Positions 25,978 through 34,614 of a DNA stretch of 64,000 nt are shown piece after piece. The DNA is from Cytobacillus oceanisediminis (GTDB taxonomy: Bacteria; Bacillota; Bacilli; Bacillales; Cytobacillaceae), in the NCBI RefSeq assembly GCF_004366035.1, contig NZ_SOEE01000008.1, forward strand, positions 195,989-259,988, read 5' to 3'. The notes below the pieces were generated by a model. It made no database searches and was not told the DNA's origin. It saw only the letters and a list, made by a program, of their open reading frames with translations. How positions within the stretch are numbered: position 1 is the first letter of the stretch; every line of letters begins with the position of its first letter. The translations under genes were made by a program, and so were the position numbers.

Positions 25978-26871
25978 TTATACTTTCAGGAACTTTCTGA
26001 CTGACATCAAGCTTCCCCATACACCAATGAGTGCACCCATCAGGATAATTAGTCCGGAAATCTGATAGACAAACGGACTAAACTCCAGCAGCTTGATAAA
26101 GTGCCCTTCAAGCTTTGGCGCCAAATAGTCATAGGCATAATAATAGGCTGTTGATACAAGTGCAATTGGAATAATCGATCCAAGCAATCCAAGCCATAAA
26201 CCTTCCAGGAAGAATGGCCATCTGATGAAGGAATTGGTCGCTCCTACCAGTCTCATAATCTCAATTTCTTTTCTTCGCGACATGATCGTAATTTTAATCG
26301 TATTGGAAATCAGGAACATGGCAGTAAATAATAGGCCGATAATCAAAACAAGGCCAACATTTCGGCCGGCATTGATAAAGTTAAATAGCTTTTCAACCTG
26401 CCCCTGCCCATATTTTACTTTTGCGGCATATTCCATTTTTTCAATCTGCTTCGCTGCTTTCATTGTTTCTGCCGGGTTTTTCGTCTTTACGATAAATACA
26501 TCGTTCAGCGGATTATCCTGTTCGAACAGTTTAAAGGCTTCTCCTTCTTCACCAAGGCTGTCTATTAAACTATTAAGCTCTTTTTCCTTAGTTGAATATT
26601 CAACTGTTTTGACTTCGGGTATCCCTTCGATTTTTTGCCGTAAATCTTCCTGATCCTGCTCATTTGCAGCAACATCGATGTGAACGCGGATTTCCACGTC
26701 CTCTTCAATGGTTGTAGCCACCTTGTTGAGATTCATCATAATGACGAAAAATACGCCAACCAAAATGAGTGTTACTGTCACCGCACTTGCCGAAGCAAAC
26801 GTCATCCATCCATTCCGTCCGAGGCTCTTAAAGCTTTCACGGAAGTGCCGGCCCAATGTTCTAGCTTTCAT
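25978..26871 (-). CDS. ftsX: FtsX, membrane subunit of the FtsEX complex
   Basis: About 297 residues: a cytoplasmic N-terminus, one segment at about 25-45, an extracellular domain (about 50-170), then three segments with SNTIKITIMSRRKEIEIMRL between them, the FtsX/MacB fold. It transmits ATP hydrolysis in FtsE to cell wall hydrolases outside. The start is ATG 26871, overlapping the last codons of ftsE by 11 bp (CTATGAAAGCTAG) after GAGGTGA; longer frames upstream lie inside ftsE. Confidence 0.94.
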   Translation of the reverse strand: MKARTLGRHFRESFKSLGRNGWMTFASASAVTVTLILVGVFFVIMMNLNKVATTIEEDVEIRVHIDVAANEQDQEDLRQKIEGIPEVKTVEYSTKEKELNSLIDSLGEEGEAFKLFEQDNPLNDVFIVKTKNPAETMKAAKQIEKMEYAAKVKYGQGQVEKLFNFINAGRNVGLVLIIGLLFTAMFLISNTIKITIMSRRKEIEIMRLVGATNSFIRWPFFLEGLWLGLLGSIIPIALVSTAYYYAYDYLAPKLEGHFIKLLEFSPFVYQISGLIILMGALIGVWGSLMSVRKFLKV

Positions 26872-27547
26872 AGCCGTAATCACCTCTTTGCTCGTCACGC
26901 ACAATCCTTCCGCCCTCAATGGCAATTACGCGGTGCTTAATCGTGTTAACAATTTCTTTATTATGAGTTGCCATGACCACAGTCGTTCCTCTCGTGTTGA
27001 TTTCATCGAAAATGTTCATGATTTCCCATGAAGTATCCGGGTCAAGGTTTCCTGTAGGCTCGTCCGCTATTACGACCTTAGGAGAATTTACGATGGATCT
27101 GGCGATGGAAACACGCTGCTGCTCGCCGCCTGATAATTCGGTCGGAAGCATTCTTGCCTTATGCTTTAAACCTACAAGGTCCAAAGTTTCCATGACTTGT
27201 TTTTTAATATTTTTTGGATGCTCTTCAATGACCTCAAGAGCAAAAGCAACATTCTCATAGACAGTCAATGTCTGGAGCAGCTTAAAGTCCTGGAAAACGA
27301 CACCTATTTTACGGCGCATTAGCGGTACCTTTGCATTCTTTAATGTAGCCAGGTTCACTCCATCAATGGTTATCGTTCCGCTCGAAGGCTTTTCTTCCCG
27401 GTACATCATTTTGATAAAAGTGGATTTACCGGCCCCACTCGGTCCTACTACATAAACAAACTCGCCTTGTTTGATATGCACATCAATCCCGCTGGCAGCT
27501 GTAACTCCATTGGGGTATCTCTTATAGACGTCTTTCATATCGATCAT
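26861..27547 (-). CDS. ftsE: FtsE, ATPase subunit of the FtsEX complex
   Basis: A 228-residue ABC ATPase: Walker A GPSGAGKST, Q-loop VVFQDFKLL, signature LSGGEQQR, Walker B VVIADEPTGNLD and switch ATHNKEIV. The opening IDMKDVYKRYPNGV is typical of FtsE. ATG 27547 follows AGGTGAT; a GTG nine bases earlier is less likely. It is co-transcribed and translationally coupled with ftsX. Confidence 0.95.
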   Translation of the reverse strand: MIDMKDVYKRYPNGVTAASGIDVHIKQGEFVYVVGPSGAGKSTFIKMMYREEKPSSGTITIDGVNLATLKNAKVPLMRRKIGVVFQDFKLLQTLTVYENVAFALEVIEEHPKNIKKQVMETLDLVGLKHKARMLPTELSGGEQQRVSIARSIVNSPKVVIADEPTGNLDPDTSWEIMNIFDEINTRGTTVVMATHNKEIVNTIKHRVIAIEGGRIVRDEQRGDYGYES

Positions 27548-28075
27548 ATATATCACCTAGCATCTAGTGTGTATTAAGAATTAAATAACAGACGGCTTTT
27601 TTCGCTAAAAAACGACATCCTTTCGACATAGAGGATGACAAAATACTTGTAAATACTGCCTATTTAGCCATCTAAAATTCTCACACAACCCATTATAACA
27701 TCATAAGTTGTCAAAATAACGGAAAAAATTATTACAGTTTCTTTTCAATCCCTTAACTATTGTTACTTTCTTCCTGAGTTTCATTAATATTCTAGCGTTT
27801 TAATCGCTCAATCGACGAATTTTTCCTTCTTTTTGCATATTGCATTCACTCGATATTTGTCACATATTGTTTTTCCTCAGCACAAGCAGTAAAGAAAATA
27901 GCCTTGCATATATTGTTGTTTTTTCACCTTAATGCATTCCGTTGATTTACGCTTCAGGATGCTCGCTTTCCTCTTGCGGGCGCTGAGCCTCATCGGCGCT
28001 TCTCGCTGTGGGGTCCCATCTGTCCCACTGCTCCCGGAGTCTCGCACTCTCCGCTCCAATTTACGATGACAGAAA
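27548..28075. other. Intergenic region upstream of ftsE
   Basis: About 530 bp between the ftsE start and the cccB terminator. Its left half is AT-rich and must contain the ftsE promoter, which I could not fix precisely. The right part holds dispersed repeat copy B. Confidence 0.6.
27951..28064 (+). repeat. Dispersed GC-rich intergenic repeat, copy B
   Basis: Starts GTTGATTTACGCTTCAGGAT and ends ACTCTCCGCTCCAATTTACG, same plan as copies A, C and D, in the ftsE upstream region. Confidence 0.7.
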
Positions 28076-28112
28076 AAATAAAAACGCCCTGCTGAACAGA
28101 ACGTTTTTATTT
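28076..28112 (-). terminator. Terminator after cccB
   Basis: Minus-strand AAAAACG / CGTTTTT stem with a 15-base loop and following ATTTTTT, 10 bp after the cccB stop. Confidence 0.7.
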
Positions 28113-28121
28113 TGAACCCTA

Positions 28122-28475
28122 TTATTTCTTGCCTGCTAGCCAAGATGCAACTGCAGAAGCTTCTTCTCCCTGAAGCAATCCTTTAGGCATAGCTCCTTTA
28201 CCGTTAGCAATTGTGTTTTCAATATCTTCCTTTGATAGGCTGGCACCAATTTTATCTAGTGCAGGTCCTACACCGCCTTCAAGGTTTGCACCGTGGCAGC
28301 TTGAACATTTCTGTTCAAAAAGCTTTTGTGCATCACCAGCATCAGCAGTATCAGTCGTTGTTTCACCGCCGCCGTTTGTAGCAGTGTCCTTGTCTTCAGC
28401 AGCATCGTCTCCGCCGCCGCAGGCTGCAAGAACTAAAGATGTACCCATCAGTAATGCTAGTAGCTTCTTTTTCAC
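28122..28475 (-). CDS. cccB: Cytochrome c551, lipoprotein type
   Basis: A 117-residue lipoprotein: MKKKLLALLMGTSLVLAAC with a LAAC lipobox, an acidic Thr/Gly linker, and a cytochrome c domain with haem motif CSSCH (about 57-61) and axial Met in KGAMPKG. B. subtilis CccB is a membrane-tethered electron carrier for the bc/caa3 branch. It lies between yvjA and ftsE, the same position as in B. subtilis. Confidence 0.94.
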   Translation of the reverse strand: MKKKLLALLMGTSLVLAACGGGDDAAEDKDTATNGGGETTTDTADAGDAQKLFEQKCSSCHGANLEGGVGPALDKIGASLSKEDIENTIANGKGAMPKGLLQGEEASAVASWLAGKK

Positions 28476-28527
28476 CTATAATTCCCCCTCAGGAAAAAAT
28501 ACTAAGTACAGCTATATTATACCAACA

Positions 28528-29394
28528 CTATACTCGTTTGAAACCCTCGCCCAACACCTCGGAAGCATCCGTAACAATGATAAATGCAGTAGGATCAACG
28601 GTTTGAACCAGTTGTTTCAATTTTGTGAACTCCGTCTGGTCCACCACACACATGAGGACTGGGCGTTCATGGTCGGTATAACCACCGTATGCTGATAGTT
28701 TTGTCACACCCCGGTCAATTTTATTCAAAATTCCTTCACGAACTTCACTTTGTTTTTCAGTAATGATTAAAGCCATCTTTGTCCGGCTGAATCCAAGCTG
28801 TATGAGATCGATTGTTTTGCTTGTTACATATAAAGCAATTAAGGCATACAGCCCCTGCTCTATGTCGAAAATAATCGCAGCCGACAGTACGATCAATCCA
28901 TCGATTATCGCAACACAAGTTCCAAGAGACAAACCTGTATACTTGTTAATAATCTGTGCTGCAAGGTCTGTCCCTCCTGTTGATGCTTTACCCCGGAAAA
29001 CGATGCCTAAACCCAGGCCAACTCCAATTCCGCCAAACAGAGAAGCCAGCAGCGGATCGGATGTCCATGGCTCATATTCTTTCGTAAGGAATACAACTAA
29101 GGGCAGAAAGATTGTTCCTGCCAGCGTTTTAACCCCAAATTGTTTGCCGAGCAAAAGTACGCCTGCAATAAAAAGCGGTATATTAAATGCCCACTGTACG
29201 TATGCGGGCTCCCAGCCAGCAACCGCATCCAGGATTGTACTGATCCCGCTCACCCCTCCTGATGCAATTCGATTGGGCAGCAAAAACATATTAAATGCAA
29301 TGGCGATAATTCCTGATCCTATTAAAACATATATGTACTCCAGCAATCTCTCCGCTTTTGTACTATAAGTATATTCTCTTCTATTCTTGCCCAT
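28528..29394 (-). CDS. YitT family membrane protein (YvjA)
   Basis: About 288 residues with five to six membrane segments and a C-terminal DUF2179 domain (about 205-285, ALIITEKQSEVREGILNKI). The YitT signature is GGVSGISTIL with GKASTGGTDLAAQIINKY. Function is unknown; it is probably a membrane transporter. ATG 29394 follows GGAGG eight bases upstream. It corresponds to B. subtilis yvjA, which sits between prfB and cccB; here prfB is displaced 26 kb. Confidence 0.87.
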   Translation of the reverse strand: MGKNRREYTYSTKAERLLEYIYVLIGSGIIAIAFNMFLLPNRIASGGVSGISTILDAVAGWEPAYVQWAFNIPLFIAGVLLLGKQFGVKTLAGTIFLPLVVFLTKEYEPWTSDPLLASLFGGIGVGLGLGIVFRGKASTGGTDLAAQIINKYTGLSLGTCVAIIDGLIVLSAAIIFDIEQGLYALIALYVTSKTIDLIQLGFSRTKMALIITEKQSEVREGILNKIDRGVTKLSAYGGYTDHERPVLMCVVDQTEFTKLKQLVQTVDPTAFIIVTDASEVLGEGFKRV

Positions 29395-29687
29395 TTCTTC
29401 TCCCTCCGGTGTCACGATCTATACAGAATTAAGTTCCTATTCCATTTTTACCGTCAGTGAGTATAGCACGGAGTCTTGAGCATGTAAATGCCATTAAACT
29501 GCCGTATTAAAGGATGGTAGTCCTCCACCTCTGCTTTTCATTATGTTGTGACAAAAACAGTCAATTTATCATGCCGATTTTTGTATGCAATGTTTATGAA
29601 CTTTGTTTCGGGATACATCTATACTGCTTTCTCAGCAGCATGAAATTCAGCGGCATGTGGTATAATGTCGAAAGGGAGGTGAGATAA

Positions 29688-30143
29688 ATGGAGAAGATAC
29701 TTAATGAAATTTTAGGTACCTTAAAGGAGCATTCAAAGAGATTTGATTCGATTGATCATGAATTTGCTGATGTTAAAAACAGGCTCGGGAATGTTGAGGA
29801 CAGAATTGATAAAGTTGATAACAGGCTCGAGAATGTTGAGAACAGAATTGATAAAGTTGATAGCAGGCTCGAGAATGTTGATAATAGGCTCGGAGTTGTT
29901 GAAAATAGGCTCGGAGTTGTTGAAAATAGCATTGAAAGACTTTCTGAACAAATTGAAAACAATGCCACCGAATTCAGAAGCCATTTTAAGCATATTGAAA
30001 CGAAGTTAGAGCAGCATGAAGAGACTTTCCATATAATTTCGGATACTCTGAAGGGTACAAAAATTGATATTGAACACCTTAGTAAAAAAAGCGGAGTCCA
30101 CGAAACTGAAATTAATCAACTCAAAAAGCGTATCCACTCCTAG
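29688..30143 (+). CDS. Coiled-coil protein with heptad repeats
   Basis: A 151-residue, highly charged protein with no membrane segment. From about 30 to 85 it consists of near-identical seven-residue units such as VENRLGV and KVDNRLE, with hydrophobic residues at heptad positions, so it forms a long coiled coil. The DNA is itself repetitive (42-bp and 21-bp units), implying growth by slippage. The ribosome site AAAGGGAGGTGA is perfect. Similar short coiled-coil proteins occur in many bacilli; I cannot assign a function. It reads opposite to its neighbours and lies beside the edge of the accessory block. Confidence 0.8.
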   Translation: MEKILNEILGTLKEHSKRFDSIDHEFADVKNRLGNVEDRIDKVDNRLENVENRIDKVDSRLENVDNRLGVVENRLGVVENSIERLSEQIENNATEFRSHFKHIETKLEQHEETFHIISDTLKGTKIDIEHLSKKSGVHETEINQLKKRIHS

Positions 30144-30185
30144 AGCAATCCCCATTCACCGGCTAGCTCAGTTATAATTCCATAA

Positions 30186-30232
30186 AAAAACAAGCCTATG
30201 CCGGTTATACGCCAGCATAGGCTATTTTGTGT
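30186..30232. terminator. Strong bidirectional terminator
   Basis: Perfect 9-bp stem AGCCTATGC / GCATAGGCT; minus-strand exit TGTTTTTTT, plus-strand exit ATTTTGTG. Spacing after the prfB-like remnant matches the terminator that follows intact prfB at 55881-55920. Confidence 0.88.
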
Positions 30233-30233
30233 A

Positions 30234-30302
30234 TTAGTCCTGAGATAAACTCAATCTTGAGCGTAAATATGCTTTTGTAATCATCTCAAGGCTGCCGTCC
30301 AT
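30234..30302 (-). pseudogene. Orphan copy of the last 22 codons of prfB
   Basis: The minus strand reads [20 protein letters not shown] then QD and stop, against [20 protein letters not shown] then QD in intact prfB: 16 of 22 residues identical. Over the first 70 aligned bases from the stop codon I count about 52 matches without gaps. Similarity fades just upstream of the ATG. The remnant sits next to yvjA, where the end of prfB would be expected, and marks the left edge of the 26-kb accessory block. Confidence 0.8.
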
Positions 30303-30339
30303 GAATTGGCAATAAACTTAGATGAAACTGATAAAAGTC

Positions 30340-30963
30340 TCAAAAAAATAAATTATTGCTTACCTCATATATATAATAAATCCCATATAGAATACTGGCT
30401 GCTGAAGAAGCCCGCACAAGAATAAGGGGTATCTTTTTTTGTCCCGCTGAAGAAATCAAAAATGGCAACCCAAGAACAGTCGTAAACAGAAGCATACCAA
30501 TAATTGTCCCTGCTCCAAAAATGAGGATAAAAAGAAATGCTTGCACCTCTGTTTGAGCCCGGGCAGTTGTTAATACAATTAGAGCAGCACTGCCAGCCAA
30601 ACCATGAATTCCTCCAATGATAAAAGACTTTTTATGATAATGCTGTGTGGCCGATCCCAACTGTTGATTGTCCCTAAAGCCATTAAAGCCAAGATATAAA
30701 AGCATTATGCCAACTACCAATTCAAGAGAAAGAGCAAAAGGGTTAGGAATATGCTGTTTAAGTGCTATTACTGTAACCCCCATTAACAAAAGCATTAAAG
30801 TATGCCCCAGCCCCCAAAAAACACCGGAAAGTGAAGAGCGAAACAAACGCTTAGTTTGGCTTGCAATTGTTGAAACCGCGATAATGTGATCAGGCTCTGT
30901 TGAATGCTTTATTCCTAATGTAAAGCCAAGCAATAATATAGAAAATAATCCGCTTTCAAGCAT
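30340..30963 (-). CDS. Nickel/cobalt permease of the NicO/UreH type
   Basis: A 207-residue membrane protein with six segments. Segment 1 has GIKHSTEPDHIIAVST, which contains the HX4DH nickel-binding signature of nickel/cobalt permeases. A further His-containing block (KKSFIIGGIHGLAGSAALI) follows. It is the last gene of the larB-larC1-larE operon, 48 bp after larE, so nickel uptake for the nickel-pincer cofactor is the likely job. Ribosome site GGGAG. Confidence 0.85.
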   Translation of the reverse strand: MLESGLFSILLLGFTLGIKHSTEPDHIIAVSTIASQTKRLFRSSLSGVFWGLGHTLMLLLMGVTVIALKQHIPNPFALSLELVVGIMLLYLGFNGFRDNQQLGSATQHYHKKSFIIGGIHGLAGSAALIVLTTARAQTEVQAFLFILIFGAGTIIGMLLFTTVLGLPFLISSAGQKKIPLILVRASSAASILYGIYYIYEVSNNLFF

Positions 30964-31011
30964 TTAAATTCTCCCAACAAAATTCTACTTTTTAAGTTAG
31001 TTTCAATCAAT

Positions 31012-31836
31012 TTAAGAAATTGTTCCTTCCAGCATTTTATTCATACTTCCGCTTTTATATCCGACCAGGTCCATTGCTACATATTTAAACCCGATGAATC
31101 TTAATTGCTCAGAGACTTCATTGTGATATTTTAGCAGCTCATTCATATCCGCCGGATCAACTTCGATCCTTGCAATTTCATGGTGGACTCTGACACGGAC
31201 TTGCTTAATTCCAAAACCTTTAATAAATTGCTCCGCTTCATCAACTTTCCTTAACTTTTCAATTGTAATTTTTTCACCATATGCAATTCTGGAGGATAAG
31301 CATGCGAGTGAGGGTTTATCCCAGGTATCAAGACCCAACTCCTTGGAGCGGATTCTGATATCTTCTTTCGTTATATCAGCCTCGGCCAGCGGGCCTCTTA
31401 CATTTTTTTCAATAGCAGCCTTTACACCAGGACGATGATCTCCTAAATCATCTTTTATAAGACCAAAAGTCAAGTTATGATAACCTTTTTCAATCATTAT
31501 TGGATATAGATTCTCAAACAGTCCTTTTTTACAGTAATAGCATCTGTTGGAATCATTCTCCGAATATCCGGGGATAGAGAGCTCTGACATCTTAATAATT
31601 TGATGTGGAGCATCAATTGCTTTAGCGATTCGAATGGTTTCTTCCCGCTCGGAAGGAGGAAAAGATTCCGAGTCTGCTGTAATAGCAAGCACATTTTCTT
31701 TGCCCAAGGTTTGCAAAGCTACCTTTAATAAGTAGGTACTATCTACCCCTCCTGAAAATGCAATTATAATCCGTTTCATCTCTGAAAGTATTTCCATCAG
31801 CCTTTGTTCTTTGACTAAACTGTCATGTATATTCAT
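31012..31836 (-). CDS. larE: LarE, sulfur insertase of nickel-pincer cofactor synthesis
   Basis: A 274-residue PP-loop protein with the ATP site FSGGVDS (27-33). LarE adenylates and then thiolates the pyridinium dicarboxylate mononucleotide made by LarB. Three cysteines stand out: Cys99 and Cys102 in NRCYYCKKG and Cys179 in KPSLACLSSR. The last matches the sacrificial Cys176 of Lactobacillus LarE. The three together suggest the iron-sulfur type of LarE that recycles its sulfur (described for Thermotoga). Ribosome site AGGAGGAGG, 20 bp after larC1. Confidence 0.93.
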   Translation of the reverse strand: MNIHDSLVKEQRLMEILSEMKRIIIAFSGGVDSTYLLKVALQTLGKENVLAITADSESFPPSEREETIRIAKAIDAPHQIIKMSELSIPGYSENDSNRCYYCKKGLFENLYPIMIEKGYHNLTFGLIKDDLGDHRPGVKAAIEKNVRGPLAEADITKEDIRIRSKELGLDTWDKPSLACLSSRIAYGEKITIEKLRKVDEAEQFIKGFGIKQVRVRVHHEIARIEVDPADMNELLKYHNEVSEQLRFIGFKYVAMDLVGYKSGSMNKMLEGTIS

Positions 31837-31856
31837 TTGGGCGCTTCCTCCTCCTG

Positions 31857-32579
31857 TTATTGTTCTCCGATCACAAACCTGACAACATTTGGGTGGGATT
31901 TAAAATCCTTTGTACCTGCACCATACCCGATTTTCTGAACTTTCATGGAAGGCATGTTCCCGAATTCATCGGTTAGGGTACGGACAATGGCAGCACCAGT
32001 GGGTGTTGTTAATTCACTTTGGACGTCAGTTTTACGCAAAGGAATGTCTTTTAGAATTTCCAATGTGGCCGGGGCAGGCACAGGATAAAGGCCATGAGCA
32101 ATATTGATATATCCATTTCCCGCTGCAACCGGTGTGCAGACTACTTTTTCAATGTTTAGAGTATGATAAGCAATTGCGGTCCCTATAATATCAATCATCG
32201 AGTCTACACCGCCAACTTCATGGAAATGCACCTTTTCGAGAGTGCTATCATGTATTTTTGCCTCTGCTGCCCCTATAGCTTCAAACATTTTTAAGGCGGT
32301 TTCTTTTTCTGCTTCTTCAAGGCCGGATTCTTCGATTGCTTTTTTTATCTGTGTATAATGGCGGTGTGAATGTTTTTCTTCTTCTGTATTAATAATTAAT
32401 TCCGTACTGGAGATCCCTTTCTTTACAACCTTTTTTGCTGATAACGAAAACTCTTCCTTAATCATGGATTTAAGCTTTCTTTCCACAGCGGATAAATCAA
32501 CACCTAATTCAGTAAAGGCTGCCAAAGACATATCTCCTGCAATGCCCGAAATACCGCAATCTATAAATAATACGTTCAT
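31857..32579 (-). CDS. larC1: LarC1, N-terminal half of the nickel insertase LarC
   Basis: A 240-residue protein that begins NVLFIDCGISGIAGDMSLAA, the LarC start, with HHH-rich HSHRHYTQI, EKVHFHEVGGVDSMIDIIG, and ends at GYGAGTKDFKSHPNVVRFVI. It covers only the N-terminal part of LarC (normally about 400 residues). LarC uses CTP to insert nickel into the pincer nucleotide. The missing C-terminal half is encoded separately and divergently at 33409-33864. It lies between larB and larE in one operon. Confidence 0.92.
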   Translation of the reverse strand: MNVLFIDCGISGIAGDMSLAAFTELGVDLSAVERKLKSMIKEEFSLSAKKVVKKGISSTELIINTEEEKHSHRHYTQIKKAIEESGLEEAEKETALKMFEAIGAAEAKIHDSTLEKVHFHEVGGVDSMIDIIGTAIAYHTLNIEKVVCTPVAAGNGYINIAHGLYPVPAPATLEILKDIPLRKTDVQSELTTPTGAAIVRTLTDEFGNMPSMKVQKIGYGAGTKDFKSHPNVVRFVIGEQ

Positions 32580-32606
32580 TTAAAATGTCTCCCTTTGTTT
32601 CTATTG

Positions 32607-33347
32607 TTAGACTCTCAGCATTAAAGAAGCTGAGTAGCCTGCACCAAATCCATTATCTATATTGACAACCGTTACGCCGGAAGCGCATGTGTTAAGCATG
32701 CTTAACAATGAGGTAATGCCATTTAAATGTGCACCATAGCCTATGCTGGTTGGCACAGCTATAACAGGAGCGGAAACCAATCCCCCGACAACACTGGGCA
32801 GTGCGCCTTCCATTCCTGCTACAACAATCAATACATCACACTTTCTAATTTCTTCTATTTGTGCGAATAAACGATGAATACCCGCTACGCCTATATCATA
32901 AAAGCTTACATAACGGTGTCCCATCGCCTCAATCGTCACTTCTGCCTCCCTGGCTACAGGAATGTCTGAAGTTCCTGCACAGATAACTCCAATTTTCTTC
33001 TCCGTCTTCAGCTCGTATCCCTCAGGCTTATAAAGAAGAGTTCTGCCGGATGAATCGTATACTGCCCCCTCTACCTGCCTGCATACTTCTTCCGCAGAAT
33101 TTGCATCAACCCTTGTAGCTAAAACGGTATTCCCCTTATAAACCAAATGTTTAAAAATATGTAAAATTTGTTCTGCTGTTTTCCCTGCACCAAAAATAAC
33201 TTCAGGAAAGCCTTGTCTGAATTCACGCTCATCGTCCACTTTTGCAAATCCGTAATCTGTAAAGCCCTTCAGTTGTTCCTCCGCTTCCTCAATTGAAAGA
33301 TGGCCATTTTTTAATTGTGTTAGAATATGTGTAGTATAAGATTGCAT
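32607..33347 (-). CDS. larB: LarB, NaAD carboxylase/hydrolase
   Basis: A 246-residue protein related at its C-terminus to PurE (VICAGTSDIPVAREAEVTIE, VVAGMEGALPSVVGGLVSAP). LarB carboxylates the pyridinium ring of nicotinic acid adenine dinucleotide and cleaves off AMP, the first step of nickel-pincer nucleotide synthesis. The opening LKNGHLSIEEAEEQLKGF is the usual LarB N-terminus. It heads the minus-strand lar operon. The 61-bp region shared with divergent larC2 must hold both promoters. Confidence 0.93.
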   Translation of the reverse strand: MQSYTTHILTQLKNGHLSIEEAEEQLKGFTDYGFAKVDDEREFRQGFPEVIFGAGKTAEQILHIFKHLVYKGNTVLATRVDANSAEEVCRQVEGAVYDSSGRTLLYKPEGYELKTEKKIGVICAGTSDIPVAREAEVTIEAMGHRYVSFYDIGVAGIHRLFAQIEEIRKCDVLIVVAGMEGALPSVVGGLVSAPVIAVPTSIGYGAHLNGITSLLSMLNTCASGVTVVNIDNGFGAGYSASLMLRV

Positions 33348-33408
33348 TCATTTCTTCCTTTCTTTTCTTCATTTAAAATTCATATCAACTTAAGGAGGCT
33401 CGTGAAAA

Positions 33409-33864
33409 ATGCAGCATGGTCAAGAGCATATCGATCATGACATGATCAAAATTGAAGTAAACCTGGATGACATACCTGGAGAATGGCTGGGACATGTTAT
33501 GGACTTATTGTTTCAATCCGGGGCCAATGATGTCTTTTATATACCGATTTACATGAAGAAAAATCGTCCGGGTACCATGCTTCAGGTTTTGTGTGATAAT
33601 AAGCAAAAATCCGAGATGATGAATATCATTTTTAGAGAAACCACCACATTGGGCGTGCGATATTATCCACTTTCTGTAAAACGTCTTGGCCGGAAATTCA
33701 GAAAGGTCGAAACACCTTGGGGAACTGTCTCTGTTAAAGAGGGGCTGATGGAAGGTGAAATAGTTCAGCAAGCCCCTGAATTCAGTGATTGCAAAGCTAT
33801 ATCTGAGCAATACGGAATTCCATTAAAATTAGTGTTTCAAGAAGTTTGGAAGCAACTAAAATAA
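33409..33864 (+). CDS. larC2: LarC2, C-terminal half of LarC as a stand-alone divergent gene
   Basis: A 151-residue protein with the LarC C-terminal signature: IKIEVNLDDIPGEWLGHVMD, then GANDVFYIPIYMKKNRPG and a KVETPWGTVSVKEG segment. In Lactobacillus LarC this half binds CTP, and larC1/larC2 are joined by ribosomal frameshifting. Here it is an independent gene with ATG 33409 after AAGGAGG, facing away from larB-larC1. It has its own terminator. The two halves must assemble as separate chains. Confidence 0.9.
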   Translation: MQHGQEHIDHDMIKIEVNLDDIPGEWLGHVMDLLFQSGANDVFYIPIYMKKNRPGTMLQVLCDNKQKSEMMNIIFRETTTLGVRYYPLSVKRLGRKFRKVETPWGTVSVKEGLMEGEIVQQAPEFSDCKAISEQYGIPLKLVFQEVWKQLK

Positions 33865-33891
33865 ATTGCCAGCTAATCCAGTATTCTATTC

Positions 33892-33928
33892 AAAGGACCT
33901 CCACCTACCCTAAATGCAGGTCCTTTTG
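33892..33928 (+). terminator. Terminator after larC2
   Basis: AAAGGACCT / AGGTCCTTT stem with 17-base loop and TTTTGACATTT exit, 28 bp after the larC2 stop. Confidence 0.7.
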
Positions 33929-33969
33929 ACATTTATTAAGCTTCCAAAAAACCGCAAAAAAAATAAAAA

Positions 33970-34599
33970 TCAAAAAATGGCTGATTCAGAAAATTGCTTT
34001 GCCTTTTCAGTCAGCTTTAAATAATCCTCATCCGAATTTAGATTCTTCGCATTTACTAACGAACTGCCTACTCCTGCGGCAACAGCTCCCGCCTTTAGAT
34101 AGTCCTGGATATTTCCAACATCCATACCCCCGGTAGGCATTAACGGAATATGGGAAAGCGGACCCTGAAGGCTTTTGAAATAAGAGACACCCATCACATC
34201 GGCAGGAAACACTTTAATAAGATCCCCGCCATTTTCATAAGCTGTCAGGATTTCTGTTGGGGTGAGGGCCCCTGGAATACTGAGGACACCATACCGTTTT
34301 GCCATTTTAATGGTTTCGGCATTAACGATTGGCGAAAAAATGAACTCCGCTCCAGACATAATGACTGCACGTGCTGTTTCAGGGTCCAGCACGGTCCCTG
34401 CCCCGACGATTGCCTGGTTCCCAAACTCGTCTTTTACTTTTTCTATTAACAAGCAAACCTTTGGTGTTTCAACTGTTATTTCAAATGTGCTGACACCGCC
34501 GGACAGCAGCGCATGGGCAATGGGCAAAATCTGATCCGAACGTGCACCGCGAATAACAGCAACAATCTTGCTCTTCTTTAACTCTTCTAACTTGCTCAC
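33970..34599 (-). CDS. eda: KDPG/KHG aldolase
   Basis: A 209-residue class I aldolase. Catalytic Glu lies in FEITVETP (about 40-47) and the Schiff-base Lys in GGDLIKVFPADV (about 127-138). It splits 2-keto-3-deoxy-6-phosphogluconate into pyruvate and glyceraldehyde 3-phosphate, or 4-hydroxy-2-oxoglutarate into pyruvate and glyoxylate. Start GTG 34597-34599 after AAAAGGAGG. It follows KDG kinase by 15 bp and ends the sugar-acid gene series. Confidence 0.93.
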   Translation of the reverse strand: MSKLEELKKSKIVAVIRGARSDQILPIAHALLSGGVSTFEITVETPKVCLLIEKVKDEFGNQAIVGAGTVLDPETARAVIMSGAEFIFSPIVNAETIKMAKRYGVLSIPGALTPTEILTAYENGGDLIKVFPADVMGVSYFKSLQGPLSHIPLMPTGGMDVGNIQDYLKAGAVAAGVGSSLVNAKNLNSDEDYLKLTEKAKQFSESAIF

Positions 34600-34614
34600 T
34601 GATTTTCCTCCTTT

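Noticed and set aside
27877-28143. 88-codon minus-strand frame between ftsE and cccB
   Set aside because: It lies in dispersed repeat copy B and the cccB terminator, with no ribosome site.
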